Shown here piece by piece: positions 57,801-64,000 of a stretch of 64,000 nt of DNA. This stretch comes from Tanypteryx hageni. Taxonomy: Eukaryota > Arthropoda > Insecta > Odonata > Petaluridae. Below the pieces are notes generated by a model, which did not search any database, was not told the origin of the DNA, and worked only from the letters and a program-made list of their open reading frames with translations. The translations under genes and the position numbers were made by a program. The stretch spans positions 213,395,504-213,459,503 of the forward strand of contig CM054113.1 of assembly GCA_028673005.1 (NCBI GenBank). Reading direction: 5' to 3'. Numbering within the stretch: the first letter of the stretch is position 1; each line of letters begins with the position of its first letter.

Positions 57801-59916
57801 TTATTTACCTGAATATAATATGGGGTTTCTTCTACAAGAATCATCTTGTATTCCAGTATTATGAAATAACTACCTGTATTGATGTTTTTATGGTAGGATG
57901 CTGCAGCATGGCAACTCAGCTTCAAAAAAGTGAATGCATGATGTTGTAAAAGTTCACAAGAAAAACTTAAGTTTGCCATTCATATGGGGAAAATATTTTT
58001 GTGGGCTCAGGGATAATAATAGCATTGGTTTGAGTATTTTTCTGTAAATACTGTTATATCACGGGGTCATCCTGTGTTCAGGTAAATGGGGTATCTCATT
58101 TGCTTATCTATGGCTTGAATACAGTATCATAGTTAATTTTTCTCTCTTTCAGTTACCGATTTGTTGACCTTTTCCCAGATGTTCAACTTGTTCGAGACAT
58201 GCAGGGGGAGTTGGATAAAATAATTCAAGAGGGTGTAGTGCAACTTACGAGGTTACTTCGAAATTCTGAGAGTGGTGTCACATCAGGAACCCCAGCCTTG
58301 GGAGTGGGTGGGGCTGAAGAGAATGTCCTTCAAATCCCTGCACCAGGGTCAGAAGAGGATGACTTTCTCATACAGCAACAGAAACAAGTTTACTACAGGA
58401 GTGAGTGAAAATCTATTCATGCATAATATTAAATGTTATTAAACCCTGAAGCCAATGGTACTCATCTTGTAGATCATGGGCAGGGAACCCTATCTGGGGT
58501 AAGACTTGATGTACAGGATGTGGTGCACATTCCCATGGTGAACTCATTTTTAGCCTCTTTTTCCAAAAAATGGAAAGTAGTCTTATGAGATTGCCTGGGT
58601 GTCCTTGTGTGTGTTTGTTGTCCCTAACATCTTCTTCATGAATCTACCGATTTCAACTAAATTTGCTACATAGAATATGCACATATATTTATGACCAAAA
58701 TGACATATTTGGACTGGATTGACTCAGCTAGGGTGCCACAGTTGCAAAGTTAAACTTTTCGGTAATTACGAATTTGGAAGGAATTGGCCCAACCGATTTC
58801 AACGAAATTTTGTATGATATAGGTGTGCAACATAAAATAACAAAATTAAGATGTTTAGTATAGATATAGAAAGCAAGGCTGCCACAATACAAGTAATAAA
58901 AAAAGTTTTTACACGTATTTGTGTTGAACTGTCTTCATCAATTTTAATCAAATTTAATACATATAATATACACATATATATATATAAAATCTTATTATCA
59001 TATTTGATCCCAATCAGCCAAACAGGTGCCACAATTACAAATTAAACTCTTTCTGTAATTAAGGAATTGGCTGAATGGATTTCGATTAAAGTTTGTATAT
59101 AAGATTTGTACAACATACCATAATTAAATCAAGATGTTTAAAGCAGAGCTGTAGAGCAGGGCTACCACAGTAAAAAGTTAAATGATATTTCTTTTACACT
59201 ATTTCTAGAGAACTGACCTAATGGATTTTAACCAAATATAGTACATTTAATCTTTGTATAAATAAATAATCAAAATATCATATTTCATCCAGGTTGACTA
59301 AACAGGGCTACCACAATATCAAGGTTAGAACTTTTATGTAACTGAATTTCAAACGTATTGGCTGAATGAATTTCAAAGAAATTTTGTTTGTAGGGTGAGT
59401 AGGTATAGAGTGGCAAAATGAGATGAATATGTTTAGAATGGATCAAAAAGCAGAGCTACCACATTATAAGAAAAATAATTTTCTGATTTCAAAGCAAATA
59501 CATTAGTATACGATTATACTTGTTATGTATTAAAATTGTATTGAAAGGAAAGTTGGCAGATTAGTTCTTTCCAGTAGTAATTGTTCACCAAACATTTATT
59601 CTCCAGTTAATTAACTCTGATCATTAGTTTAATTCAAACCATAAGGTGTGACCTCAGTAATTCTTTTTTTAATTCATCACTTGCCATTCTCTGAGTATTA
59701 TTTCAGTATTAACTTATTTTATTTATAAAATTAACAGGATAAGGTTTTGGCTTTCAATCAGTTTTTGTCTGTTTAGAGGGAAGATACAATGATATGGCAG
59801 AGAGTTCCAAGAGGGGTTCTGCTAAGGTGGGCAAAGGACGCCTAACTGAGAGGCTTTTAGCTCAAGGTTTACTAACACCCAATATGCTTCAAGAACTTCA
59901 AAGGGAATGGAATGAG
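27551..59916 (+). CDS. SUPV3L1: SUPV3L1/Suv3 mitochondrial ATP-dependent RNA helicase (3' end unresolved)
   Basis: This Ski2-like DExH helicase unwinds RNA in the mitochondrial matrix with PNPase in the mitochondrial degradosome. Twelve coding exons: 27551-27863, 28006-28228, 28491-28659, 34107-34218, 35002-35171, 38596-38870, 39981-40122, 40403-40561, 40706-40885, 46072-46220, 58153-58400 and 59777-59916. All introns are GT-AG with matching phases, totalling 760 codons; the human protein is 786 aa. The N-terminus ([12 protein letters not shown]...) is basic, as in a targeting peptide. Walker A is GPTNSGKT (195-202), motif II DEIQ (279-282) and motif [10 protein letters not shown] (454-461). 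The Suv3 C-terminal region follows ([33 protein letters not shown]). Exon 12 carries the [20 protein letters not shown] tail match. No key motif is missing and no stop interrupts, so it looks functional. The last exon lies further on or outside the window. Confidence 0.96.
28006..28228 (+). CDS. SUPV3L1: SUPV3L1 exon 2
   Basis: Continues the N-terminal helical domain: [47 protein letters not shown] acceptor, donor GTAATT, phase 2 out. Confidence 0.95.
28491..28659 (+). CDS. SUPV3L1: SUPV3L1 exon 3 (Walker A)
   Basis: Contains the nucleotide-binding P-loop [14 protein letters not shown] and [15 protein letters not shown] (motif Ia). Followed by a 5.4-kb intron holding a Penelope-like element and a hAT-bounded unit. 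Confidence 0.96.
28950..31440 (-). mobile_element. Penelope-like retroelement (5'-truncated, decayed)
   Basis: The element lies in SUPV3L1 intron 3, opposite to the gene. Reading the minus strand, reverse transcriptase motifs appear in order: LFPSF-like and [10 protein letters not shown] region (31171-31010), [20 protein letters not shown] (about 30985-30915), then YVDDVLC (about 30862-30842). Next come [20 protein letters not shown] and [15 protein letters not shown] (30370-30240), the start of the GIY-YIG domain. After an insertion, [12 protein letters not shown] continues below 29390. Penelope-like elements encode exactly this RT plus GIY-YIG order. Frameshifts and a stop just before YVDD show it is dead. 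The boundaries are approximate. Confidence 0.8.
29412..30215. mobile_element. MITE with TAGRGRTGGGAC ends, inserted in the Penelope-like element
   Basis: The left end TAGAGGTGGGACGAATCC and the right end (reversed) TAGGGATGGGACATTCGA form imperfect inverted repeats. GAATCC/GATTCG-rich subterminal sequence follows at both ends. (TA)n lies on both flanks. It splits the GIY-YIG motif of the retroelement between ALYI and GQTGR. About 800 bp, no coding capacity seen. Confidence 0.65.
32040..32876 (-). pseudogene. Tigger/jerky-like transposase relic
   Basis: [14 protein letters not shown], near 32760, is the second catalytic Asp region of pogo-type DDE transposases. Downstream on the minus strand [14 protein letters not shown] and LWPMKMF fit the C-terminal part of jerky/Tigger proteins. 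Many stops and frame changes occur. The N-terminal part is missing or interrupted by the MITE at 32855. Confidence 0.65.
32855..33473. mobile_element. 619-bp MITE with long inverted repeats, TA duplication
   Basis: Ends GAGTTAAC (32855) and GTTAACTC (33473) are flanked by TA on both sides. Inverted similarity extends roughly 110 bp inward: GTGCTGTCGATGGCAAGAAA against the complement of 33410-33450, and TTACGGAAATTTGAAGA against its complement near 33365-33382. The loop contains further inverted repeats (CCAACCTGAGTGAGG, AACCCAACC). Tc1/mariner-type MITE, nested in the Tigger relic. Confidence 0.75.
34107..34218 (+). CDS. SUPV3L1: SUPV3L1 exon 4
   Basis: Encodes [17 protein letters not shown] and HVSCTVEM, motifs Ib/Ic of Suv3 helicases. 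Phase 0 in, phase 1 out. Confidence 0.95.
35002..35171 (+). CDS. SUPV3L1: SUPV3L1 exon 5 (DEIQ box)
   Basis: Encodes [20 protein letters not shown] (motif II, catalytic Asp-Glu) and [11 protein letters not shown] (motif III region). Ends at GTAATA. A 3.4-kb intron follows. Confidence 0.96.
35609..36366 (-). mobile_element. hAT transposon, 758 bp, TSD CTCTAGAG
   Basis: The left end is CAGGGGTTCTCAACC (35609). The right end is the complement of CAGAGATTCTCAACA (36366). A perfect octamer duplication CTCTAGAG flanks it (35601-35608 and 36367-36374). It contains a minus-strand transposase fragment. It lies in SUPV3L1 intron 5. Confidence 0.88.
35860..36231 (-). pseudogene. hAT transposase fragment (GTF2IRD2/ZBED-like)
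   Basis: The 123-residue frame has [20 protein letters not shown], then [11 protein letters not shown], which contains the first catalytic Asp (D of LDES) of hAT transposases in the ZBED5/GTF2IRD2-like group. The zinc-finger N-terminus and the catalytic C-terminal half are absent, consistent with an internally deleted copy. Confidence 0.7.
36675..38119. mobile_element. Tigger-like non-autonomous element
   Basis: The left end CAGCCACTCCCTGGTATACG (36675) follows TA. The right end reversed reads CCACTCCCCGACTTACATAAG. Both carry TACGTAA blocks further in. The terminal three bases at the right are diverged. A separate element at 36735-37660 is inserted 60 bp from the left end. Confidence 0.6.
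36735..37660. mobile_element. 926-bp TIR element with AGTT duplication, nested
   Basis: Inverted ends ACCATATATACTC and GAGTATATACGGT (13 bp, one mismatch) are followed inward by TTTGCGACC and its partner near TTGCAA. AGTT flanks both sides (36731-36734 and 37661-37664). A 4-bp duplication is unusual; superfamily unassigned. No coding region. Confidence 0.6.
38596..38870 (+). CDS. SUPV3L1: SUPV3L1 exon 6
   Basis: Starts the second RecA-like domain: [35 protein letters not shown] (motif IV/V region), [20 protein letters not shown]. Joins exon 5 in phase 0 (EDVQ to VYRYKRL), so no exon is missing between them. Confidence 0.96.
39280..39625. repeat. piggyBac-type end-like sequence and Helitron-like 5' fragment
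   Basis: TTTAACCCCTTCAGTGTTAC at 39292-39311 resembles a piggyBac-type terminus next to TTAA. TATACTACATATAGAGAAAGTA at 39600-39621 matches the 5' hairpin region of the Helitron-like family. The intervening frames have no domain. Lies in SUPV3L1 intron 6. Confidence 0.35.
39981..40122 (+). CDS. SUPV3L1: SUPV3L1 exon 7 (motif VI)
   Basis: Encodes [20 protein letters not shown] and [19 protein letters not shown], holding the arginine finger of the helicase. Confidence 0.96.
40403..40561 (+). CDS. SUPV3L1: SUPV3L1 exon 8
   Basis: Encodes [42 protein letters not shown]; a family-specific segment after the helicase core. Confidence 0.95.
40706..40885 (+). CDS. SUPV3L1: SUPV3L1 exon 9
   Basis: Encodes [40 protein letters not shown] and PFVCSMFLK. 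Ends at GTAAGA, phase 0; a 5.2-kb intron follows. Confidence 0.95.
41018..41687. mobile_element. Tigger-type MITE, 670 bp, TA duplication
   Basis: The right end reversed is CAGTAAAACCCCATTACAACG next to TA (41688-41689). The left end CGGTAGAAATTGATTATAACG follows TA (41016-41017). About 16 of the first 25 bases agree. It lies in SUPV3L1 intron 9. No transposase. Confidence 0.5.
43828..44686 (+). mobile_element. Helitron-like repeat, most complete copy
   Basis: Runs from TTTTTACTTTCTTC through the GTATTG...TTTCGAGATTTCAAC block, a TGTGTGTG core (43951-43970), the GAAATCGCTCA-type middle and a GAGA-rich stretch (44393-44435). It ends TTTGACGGGCAATTACC-CTAG (44683-44686) then T. The hairpin's left arm is decayed. 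About 860 bp; non-autonomous. Confidence 0.6.
44724..45052. mobile_element. 329-bp hAT MITE, TSD GCATAGAT
   Basis: The left end is CAGCGGTCAGCAACCT. The right end reversed is CACAGGTTGGCAACCT. A perfect 8-bp duplication GCATAGAT flanks it (44716-44723 and 45053-45060). The interior has GTGACCC repeats (TGACCCGTGG, GTGACCCACC, TTGACCCACC), typical of such MITEs. Confidence 0.9.
45150..45560 (-). pseudogene. mariner/IS630-type transposase fragment
   Basis: On the minus strand: [13 protein letters not shown], then [24 protein letters not shown] and [18 protein letters not shown] with [15 protein letters not shown] holds the second-half catalytic Asp context of the Tc1/mariner-like (DUF4817-associated) transposases common in arthropods. 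Frameshifts, a stop and an 80-bp internal duplication make it dead. Lies in SUPV3L1 intron 9. Confidence 0.75.
45312..45471. repeat. 80-bp tandem duplication inside the mariner relic
   Basis: TTTGAAACCACTCACAAAAC...CGGCACATAACA occurs twice back to back (about 45312-45391 and 45392-45471) with one visible base difference (CAAGATCG against CAGGATCG). Near identity implies a recent duplication in an otherwise decayed sequence. Confidence 0.88.
46072..46220 (+). CDS. SUPV3L1: SUPV3L1 exon 10
   Basis: Encodes [20 protein letters not shown] and [14 protein letters not shown]. Donor GTAAGT, phase 2; an 11.9-kb transposon-filled intron follows. Confidence 0.95.
46620..47760 (-). pseudogene. pogo/Tigger transposase (POGK-like), internally deleted
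   Basis: Minus-strand order: a CENP-B-type HTH ([30 protein letters not shown]; 47520-47340), then [19 protein letters not shown] (47230-47180) with the first catalytic Asp, then a gap, then LRLIICDMF, a TGA where Trp is expected, [11 protein letters not shown], and [17 protein letters not shown] (47050-46990). About 50-60 residues between the NRTV and LRLI blocks are deleted. The C-terminal acidic tail is split by frameshifts (46880-46626). Lies in SUPV3L1 intron 10. Terminal repeats were not identified. Confidence 0.8.
48190..48212. repeat. (TA)n microsatellite
   Basis: About 23 bp of pure TA repeats just upstream of the piggyBac element. Confidence 0.85.
48460..51545 (+). pseudogene. piggyBac transposase (PGBD4-like), disrupted
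   Basis: The N-terminus starts at ATG 48460 or 48463 ([19 protein letters not shown], acidic ESEDDSD). It is cut at 48547 by a Tigger-type insertion and resumes at 49900 ([12 protein letters not shown]). The core follows from 50255 ([46 protein letters not shown]). Catalytic-domain blocks include [17 protein letters not shown] and [10 protein letters not shown] (D of VDNW). From 50873 come [12 protein letters not shown] and the cysteine-rich tail RQCHVCKN. Breaks are a frameshift near 50240-50255, TAG at 50867-50869 and TGA at 51485-51487. Beyond that TGA the frame continues ([19 protein letters not shown]) to about 51545. No functional protein is expected. Confidence 0.88.
48548..49897. mobile_element. 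Tigger-type non-autonomous element inside piggyBac
   Basis: The left end is CAGTAAAACCTCTGATTAACG. The right end reversed is CAGTAAAACCTCTACCTTACG. They share a perfect 13-bp terminus with further similarity. TA flanks both sides (48546-48547 and 49898-49899). The element is 1350 bp with repeated TTCGTTATTCGGAAG-like and TTCGCTATAAAGG-like subterminal blocks. No transposase recognised. Confidence 0.92.
52020..52295 (-). mobile_element. Helitron-like repeat copy (reverse, partial)
   Basis: In reverse: TTTTTACTTCCTCC, TCGACTTCGAGATTTCAACG, ACACGTTTTGACTATTTTCTCG and the AAGTGGGGGTTTATTCTTG end. The TG core is nearly lost. Confidence 0.6.
52565..53890. repeat. Four dispersed direct copies of a ~45-bp motif
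   Basis: TTACATGACcgGGCacG-GGCGTACTtTG recurs at about 52569 (TTACATGACCGGGCACG), 53471 (TTACATGACAAGGCGTGCAG), 53734 (TTACATGACAAACCATGCTG) and 53846 (GTCATATGACCAGGTGCG). Each is followed by GCGTA(C/T) and an A-rich half ending in ATCACTC in two copies. All are in the same orientation and flank the piggyBac relic. Confidence 0.7.
52810..53340 (-). pseudogene. piggyBac transposase C-terminal relic
   Basis: Minus strand: [16 protein letters not shown] (about 53270), DEMCSTYSA, then [26 protein letters not shown] and the cysteine finger [11 protein letters not shown]. The order matches the last third of piggyBac transposases, including the Asp of GGVD. The N-terminal two thirds are absent. 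Frame changes occur near 53200 and 52890. Confidence 0.78.
54095..54307. mobile_element. 213-bp Harbinger-like MITE, TSD TAA
   Basis: The left end AGGTGCATTTTCACCATTCA and the right end reversed AGGCACGTTCTCACTATTCA continue in both arms with ATTT(T/G)AGTTGATC. TAA flanks both (54092-54094 and 54308-54310). A 3-bp TAA duplication and AGG termini fit PIF/Harbinger. Internal GTTGATCAAC and GTTGAAA repeats make the whole unit highly self-complementary. Confidence 0.85.
55350..57531 (-). mobile_element. Tigger/pogo transposon, 2182 bp, TA duplication
   Basis: The left end is CAGTGAAACCTGCGAAAGGC. The right end reversed is CAGTAAAACCTATGAGAGGC. TA flanks both (55348-55349 and 57532-57533). Subterminal sequence repeats CGCCTTTCGCAGGTT-like blocks at both ends (55400-55420, 57350-57365, 57415-57440, 57490-57520). 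It encodes a minus-strand transposase relic. Lies in SUPV3L1 intron 10. Confidence 0.92.
55989..57030 (-). pseudogene. Tigger (jerky-like) transposase, disrupted
   Basis: Minus strand: CENP-B-type HTH region ([34 protein letters not shown]; 56985-56770), then [20 protein letters not shown] (56690-56630) with the first catalytic Asp, then [20 protein letters not shown], then [12 protein letters not shown] (56375-56340, second Asp) and [18 protein letters not shown]. The C-terminus is acidic to 55989. A frameshift near 56860, a TGA near 56505 and another frame change near 56450 break it. The original start is uncertain. Confidence 0.87.
58153..58400 (+). CDS. SUPV3L1: SUPV3L1 exon 11
   Basis: Encodes [34 protein letters not shown] and then a low-complexity Gly/Glu linker that varies between species. 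Ends at GTGAGT, phase 1. Confidence 0.93.
58551..59475. repeat. Tandem ~280-bp repeat units in SUPV3L1 intron 11
   Basis: AGGG(T/C)(G/T)CCACA landmarks recur near 58730, 59021 and 59297, about 290 and 276 bp apart, with half-unit echoes near 58880, 59160 and 59450 (GAGCTACCACA). Each unit carries GGCTGAATGGATTTCGA and AAATTTTGTATATA. The edge at 58551-58690 (TTTTTCC...GGAAAGTAGT, GTGTGTGTTTG) resembles the Helitron-like family layout. Confidence 0.7.
59777..59916 (+). CDS. SUPV3L1: SUPV3L1 exon 12
   Basis: Encodes a basic Ser/Lys stretch and [20 protein letters not shown], the C-terminal helix conserved in Suv3. Donor GTAAGA after GAG, phase 0. Reading on without splicing gives an unrelated hydrophobic tail, so splicing onward is expected. 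Confidence 0.9.
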
Positions 59917-61350
59917 GTAAGAATAACTGTTCCTAAATCTTGTATTTTTCTGACAGTCATAAAATGTGTGATGTATAGAGCATGTGATTGTCTGATTGTT
60001 TTGGTATCACTTTCTTTGGATAGAAACAAAGTTAGGGAAAGGACTTGATAAAATGTCATATGAGTAAAAATAAAAAAATTACTGTAGTATAATCATATGA
60101 AACTAAAAATCACTCTTTATGCCCAGAAGTTCATCTTTTAAGAAGAAAAAATAAAATGATGGAGGGAGGTTAACCATCACAGCCTCTAATTACTTATTTG
60201 GTGTTTCAACTAAAACTACATTTAGCTGGCATTTCTTCAGTTGATCCAATTATTACATTGTGTATTATCTTCATTATAACTCAAGATAAAATGCATTTGA
60301 CAATTGCTAAAAATGAAAAATGAAATTAGAAACAATTTATGCAGTAGAACTTCTATTATCTATGTGTGGATTAACCATGCCACCACCAAGCAACAATTAA
60401 ATGCCATATTTTTCTCTCTCTAGCTCTTATATGATTATAGATTAGAAAATTTATTCAGATAGAGGGCATCATTTACCACAGAAAGGTCCGCAGGACTACA
60501 TAGTTACTACTTATAAATTCAGAACTAAAAATTCAAGAAAATCCTGAGTAAAATATTACATATTTTGTATACATCGATCACCAAGACAGTATCATGGTAT
60601 CTCTGCCGCCATATTCACTCTTACCATCTGCATGCACCTCATCAGTTTCTCTCTCTGCAGTGTCAACATCAAGCTCATCTTCGTAAAATTCCTCTGCGAG
60701 TGTTCCCATCTTGATGGGTATCAGTTTCATGGTAATATTTTTCTCCTTTGAAAGGCAACCTGTTTTTTTTGTGGTTTCATAATGAGGTTCGATTCCTCAT
60801 GGAAAACTCGAGATAAGTGTTATGCACACAACAAATGCTACAGAAAGCAGGCGAGTGGAGAGGTGAAAAAACAAACACAAAGGGAAGCACAGCCAAGCAG
60901 GCGCCGTTTCTGTTCACTCAGTCACTAAATGAAATGCTGGAATGTCCACGTGATATTTACGGTGGTCAAATGATGTCTGGAATGATCATGTGATGTCCGA
61001 ATTATCGCACAATGCCTGGGATGTAAAATACAAAATATGCGTCATCGGAATGCAAAAGTGTTAATGATGAGATGACTTCTAGGAACAAATTTTCAGAAAG
61101 CTTTGAAGTCAGGGGTAATCAAAGTCTCCTGAAGGCCTCGAATAACGTTTTTACATCTGCAATTTGTTATTGAATTTTTGTTGAATATTTATGATTTGTT
61201 GATCAAAATGGAGAATTGGTTGATGAAAAGAGTCAGATTTATTTATTTCAGTTTTAAATTCTTTAGAGCTGAAACTAAATATTCAGTTAATGCTGTAATA
61301 GTAGAATTGAGCCTTTCAAAGTCTAATCCCAAGTTATGACATCAGTGGTG
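59917..61350. other. Downstream of SUPV3L1 exon 12: Tigger-like scraps
   Basis: CAGTAGAACTTCTATTATC at 60342 resembles a Tigger end; no partner end was found. On the minus strand around 60740-60590 an acidic reading (EEFYEDELDVDTAERE) may be a transposase tail. A possible SUPV3L1 terminal exon at 60851-60928 lies in this repeat and is weak. Confidence 0.35.
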
Positions 61351-63640
61351 TAGTGTTGTGTCCTTGTTTTAATGTCACTTAGATTAATGTCAATTCCACT
61401 TAACGTCATTCAAAAATTTCTACCCATATTTGAATTAATGTCATTGATGATTCGTGTAAACGTCATCATGACTCAGGCTTAAATAAAGCATGAAAAATAT
61501 ATTGTGTAGATGACTCTCGTATGCATCTGTTGCGCAATGCTTCTCCAGTTGCGTCAGATCACATTATTTGAGTGAGAAATGTGTTTTGGATTACCGTATT
61601 TTCATTAAAGTTTGCATTATTTGCATGGTGGCATTTTGTAGCAATGGCTCCAAATTGAAGTGGCAGTAATGGCTTTCTTCTCGAAGTCCCTTCAGCAGTC
61701 ATTAAAATCATCTTAATCCCCATGAAACATGTACAAGCTTTGTGAGTTGTGCAGAAAGGAAGATCTGCTGAGTGCCCTATTCATAAACTTAAAATTATTC
61801 TGTACATTTGGGATAACTTGTACCTCTCTATTTTATTGCCATTTGTGCCCAGTGTTGTTAATTCAGCAAATTCTTAGCTATATATAATGACTTTAGATTC
61901 GATCGAGCACCTAAAATAATAATGTAGTGACCATTTACAAATCTAGCAAATCTATTTAACAATTTAACTAATTCTAGATATCGGCTAAAATTACGGCATC
62001 TCTGTTCATACTAAATACAAAAAAAGAAAAATGAATATAACGTAAATAAACTATTCTTTTCATTTGCATCTTTTTATTTTATTGTTTTCTTTTTCGTAAT
62101 TTTGAGCAATTAACTACAACACCAGAACTGTGGATATCAGTTGCAGGAATGGTGGTATTGTTGGCCATAAGGATAAGGAAGAGAGAGAGTGAGTGCTTGT
62201 TTAAAATAAAGCGGGGATTAATCATTCAGGGAAGAAAGTTTTCGTTGAAAAGCACAAGCTACTTACTCTATTATAGACATCATGTCAAGTATATTTCTAT
62301 GGCTAAAATTTGCTGGAATAACACTGACCTAACACCATAATCAGAAATGATTTTGCCATAAGATAACTGCCATATTTTCAGAAGTGCCAAACTTTTATTT
62401 TTACCGCATTCTGCAAGTTAGATGATATTAAACGTAAGTTACGAAACAATGTATGACCTAATGTAACAGGTTTTCCTACTCAGTTGCTGAGAGCACTATT
62501 GTTCATTCTCTAGGAATTTTTTAATGACCAACCTAGCGACTTACTGAAAAAATTGGCAACACTCTTTGTATCAGCTGTGGCTCGACAGAGTGGTTATCCT
62601 TCTTTTGACCTAATGGAATTTTCAGTTCAACAAAAACAGCGAAATAAATGTTTTATTTATCTCTCTTAGATTTTCATTAATCATACAGTAACTGTTGCAA
62701 GAAATAATTAGTTTGTTGCATTTCTTTTCTAGCATTGTCAATTCATGAACTTGTGTTTACAGAAATGTTCGTGGTGCTCTATAAACTTTCTAGTAAAAAC
62801 TCATCATTCTCTATAGATCATATGACTACATTTCACCAGATTGGTATTATATAGTTCTTTTCTCTTCTCTCTAGATGTACTATTGTGAAATATCGCCTTT
62901 TCCAATTTTGGGTGCAATGAAATGAATATCAAGTCATACTATTTGTTTATTTTATGCCATTTCTATGTTAATAATAATTTCCGATATTTATGCCTCGGAA
63001 TATCACATCAAGGAATACATTCTGTAGATAGTTGAAACACCTTCAACACCTCAGTTTGATTTATGTAAGTAATACTTTTATATTGCGTTTGCATTATATA
63101 CATTCAACAGCTGCGCAAACGGGACAGTCTGATCAGCTGACAGAATTGCCTATGGCCCTACGGATCACTACAGATTGACGGGTAATGAAGATAATTTCTT
63201 TCATCATAGTGGCATTTTTTCTAAAATTACGATAGGTGGTACCACTACATATCAATATTTGCATATTTGTGACATAGGGAAGGGATGAAGTTGGCCAATC
63301 AACGATTTCAAAGCGAAAACTTCTGCAATTCCTGCTATTATGAAAATATGAACGTTAAAGCAAGGATTCCAAAGAGTGAACAAAAAGAATTGAGTTACTG
63401 AGGCATATGTATCAAGAAATTCTCCGTAAAACAATCAAATCAAGTGAGGGCATTAATTGTTACCTATAATTACTGCCGGCAGTGATATTTTCGTTTGCTA
63501 ATTTTTTCGGCGCGAATATAGTCTCCCCGGTTACTTTTCTTACTAATATTTTGGCCAAAAAGGGGGGCACTATAGTCGGACTAATACAGTATTACCATAA
63601 AGCTCCATAAAATACAGTATATAACTTCTTTTTGTGTTTC
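61351..63640. other. AT-rich stretch, no gene recognised
   Basis: Short AATGTCA/AACGTCATT repeats occur at 61370-61470 and could be a decayed MITE. Otherwise no coding, RNA or transposon signal can be supported. Confidence 0.35.
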
Positions 63641-63642
63641 AG

Positions 63643-63714
63643 GAGGTTTTGAACCTGAGGCTTTGGAACCAATTATATTGTACAACATGGGTACTTATGA
63701 GAAATAAATTTTAG
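63643..63714 (+). CDS. Candidate terminal exon of SUPV3L1 (weak)
   Basis: A good acceptor (TTCTTTTTGTGTTTCAG, ending 63642) is followed by 23 codons in phase 0 to TAG at 63712-63714. Joined to exon 12 it would give a 783-aa protein, close to the family length. The tail (EVLNLRLWNQLY...) is not the Lys/Arg-rich tail seen in vertebrates, and a repeat lies immediately downstream. It may be chance. Confidence 0.22.
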   Translation, partial: EVLNLRLWNQLYCTTWVLMRNKF

Positions 63715-63734
63715 CTTTTGTGAAGGAGAAAAAA

Positions 63735-63795
63735 TCCTGTACTTGACCAGGAATCGAACCCGGGTCTCTCCACTTGCTGGATAGGTGCTTTAATT
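63735..63795 (-). repeat. tRNA-like B-box fragment (SINE relic or partial tRNA)
   Basis: In reverse: GCACCTATCCAGCAAGTGG, then GACCCGGGTTCGATTCCTGG (63770-63751), a perfect B box within a T-arm-like hairpin (GACCCGGGTTCGATTCCTGGTC). A normal A box and acceptor stem are not found, so this is likely a SINE or pseudo-tRNA. Confidence 0.5.
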
Positions 63796-64000
63796 TAAAT
63801 TTCAGCTTTATGCGAACATGCATAACACGTAATTTCAACACCTTTGTTTCTTCTTATGGGAAATTATGATTCATTTAACCTTGTTTTGCTCTGTCATGAT
63901 TTTCCAGAACAAATTAACAACATTAATCTAGGACACACTGAATCAAATTAAGGCAAGTTCGATATATAGGGCAGTTGGGGCCCATTATACCCCAACCCCC

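Noticed and set aside
1..64000. CRISPR arrays, operons, rRNA genes
   Set aside because: Nothing of the kind is present; the repeats seen are eukaryotic tandem repeats and transposons.

Overview
The window is nuclear DNA of an arthropod, almost certainly an insect. The case rests on an intact two-exon Osiris gene (a family known only from insects), an arthropod-type TATA plus TCAGTT core promoter, GT-AG introns, and a dense population of insect-type transposons. I cannot name the species. The large, transposon-filled introns suggest a sizeable genome.

Only two host protein-coding genes can be supported. The first is an Osiris gene on the minus strand (4962 to 3048, 312 aa, core promoter at 5063-5095). 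The second is SUPV3L1 on the plus strand (27551 to at least 59916), the mitochondrial ATP-dependent RNA helicase. I could place twelve coding exons with matching phases, totalling exactly 760 codons. The final exon is unresolved. Its introns reach about 5.4, 3.4, 5.2 and 11.9 kb and are filled almost entirely with transposons.

Layout. 1-236: 3' end of a Helitron. 1329-1610: a 68-bp tandem repeat. 2340-2640: an orphan promoter-like stretch. 3048-5100: Osiris. 5500-8570: unassigned AT-rich DNA with polypyrimidine tracts upstream of Osiris. 8580-12470: tandem and hAT-type repeats, including a 1.9-kb hAT-bounded element. 14000-27200: several copies of one Helitron-like repeat family, a 2.2-kb TIR element and a tRNA-type SINE. 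27551-59916: SUPV3L1, with a Penelope-like retroelement, hAT elements, Tigger/pogo elements, piggyBac elements, Helitron-like copies and a mariner relic in its introns. 59917-64000: possible end of SUPV3L1 and repeat relics.

The most informative material is the nesting of transposons. A piggyBac element with TTAA duplications and paired ends (48245-51658) contains a Tigger-type element (48548-49897). That element sits exactly in the transposase N-terminal frame, and its removal leaves the frame open. A Penelope-like element is split inside its GIY-YIG domain. Four hAT-type elements have 8-bp duplications with a central TA. I see no credible sign of a new multi-gene system. All transposon boundaries were read by eye and not aligned computationally.
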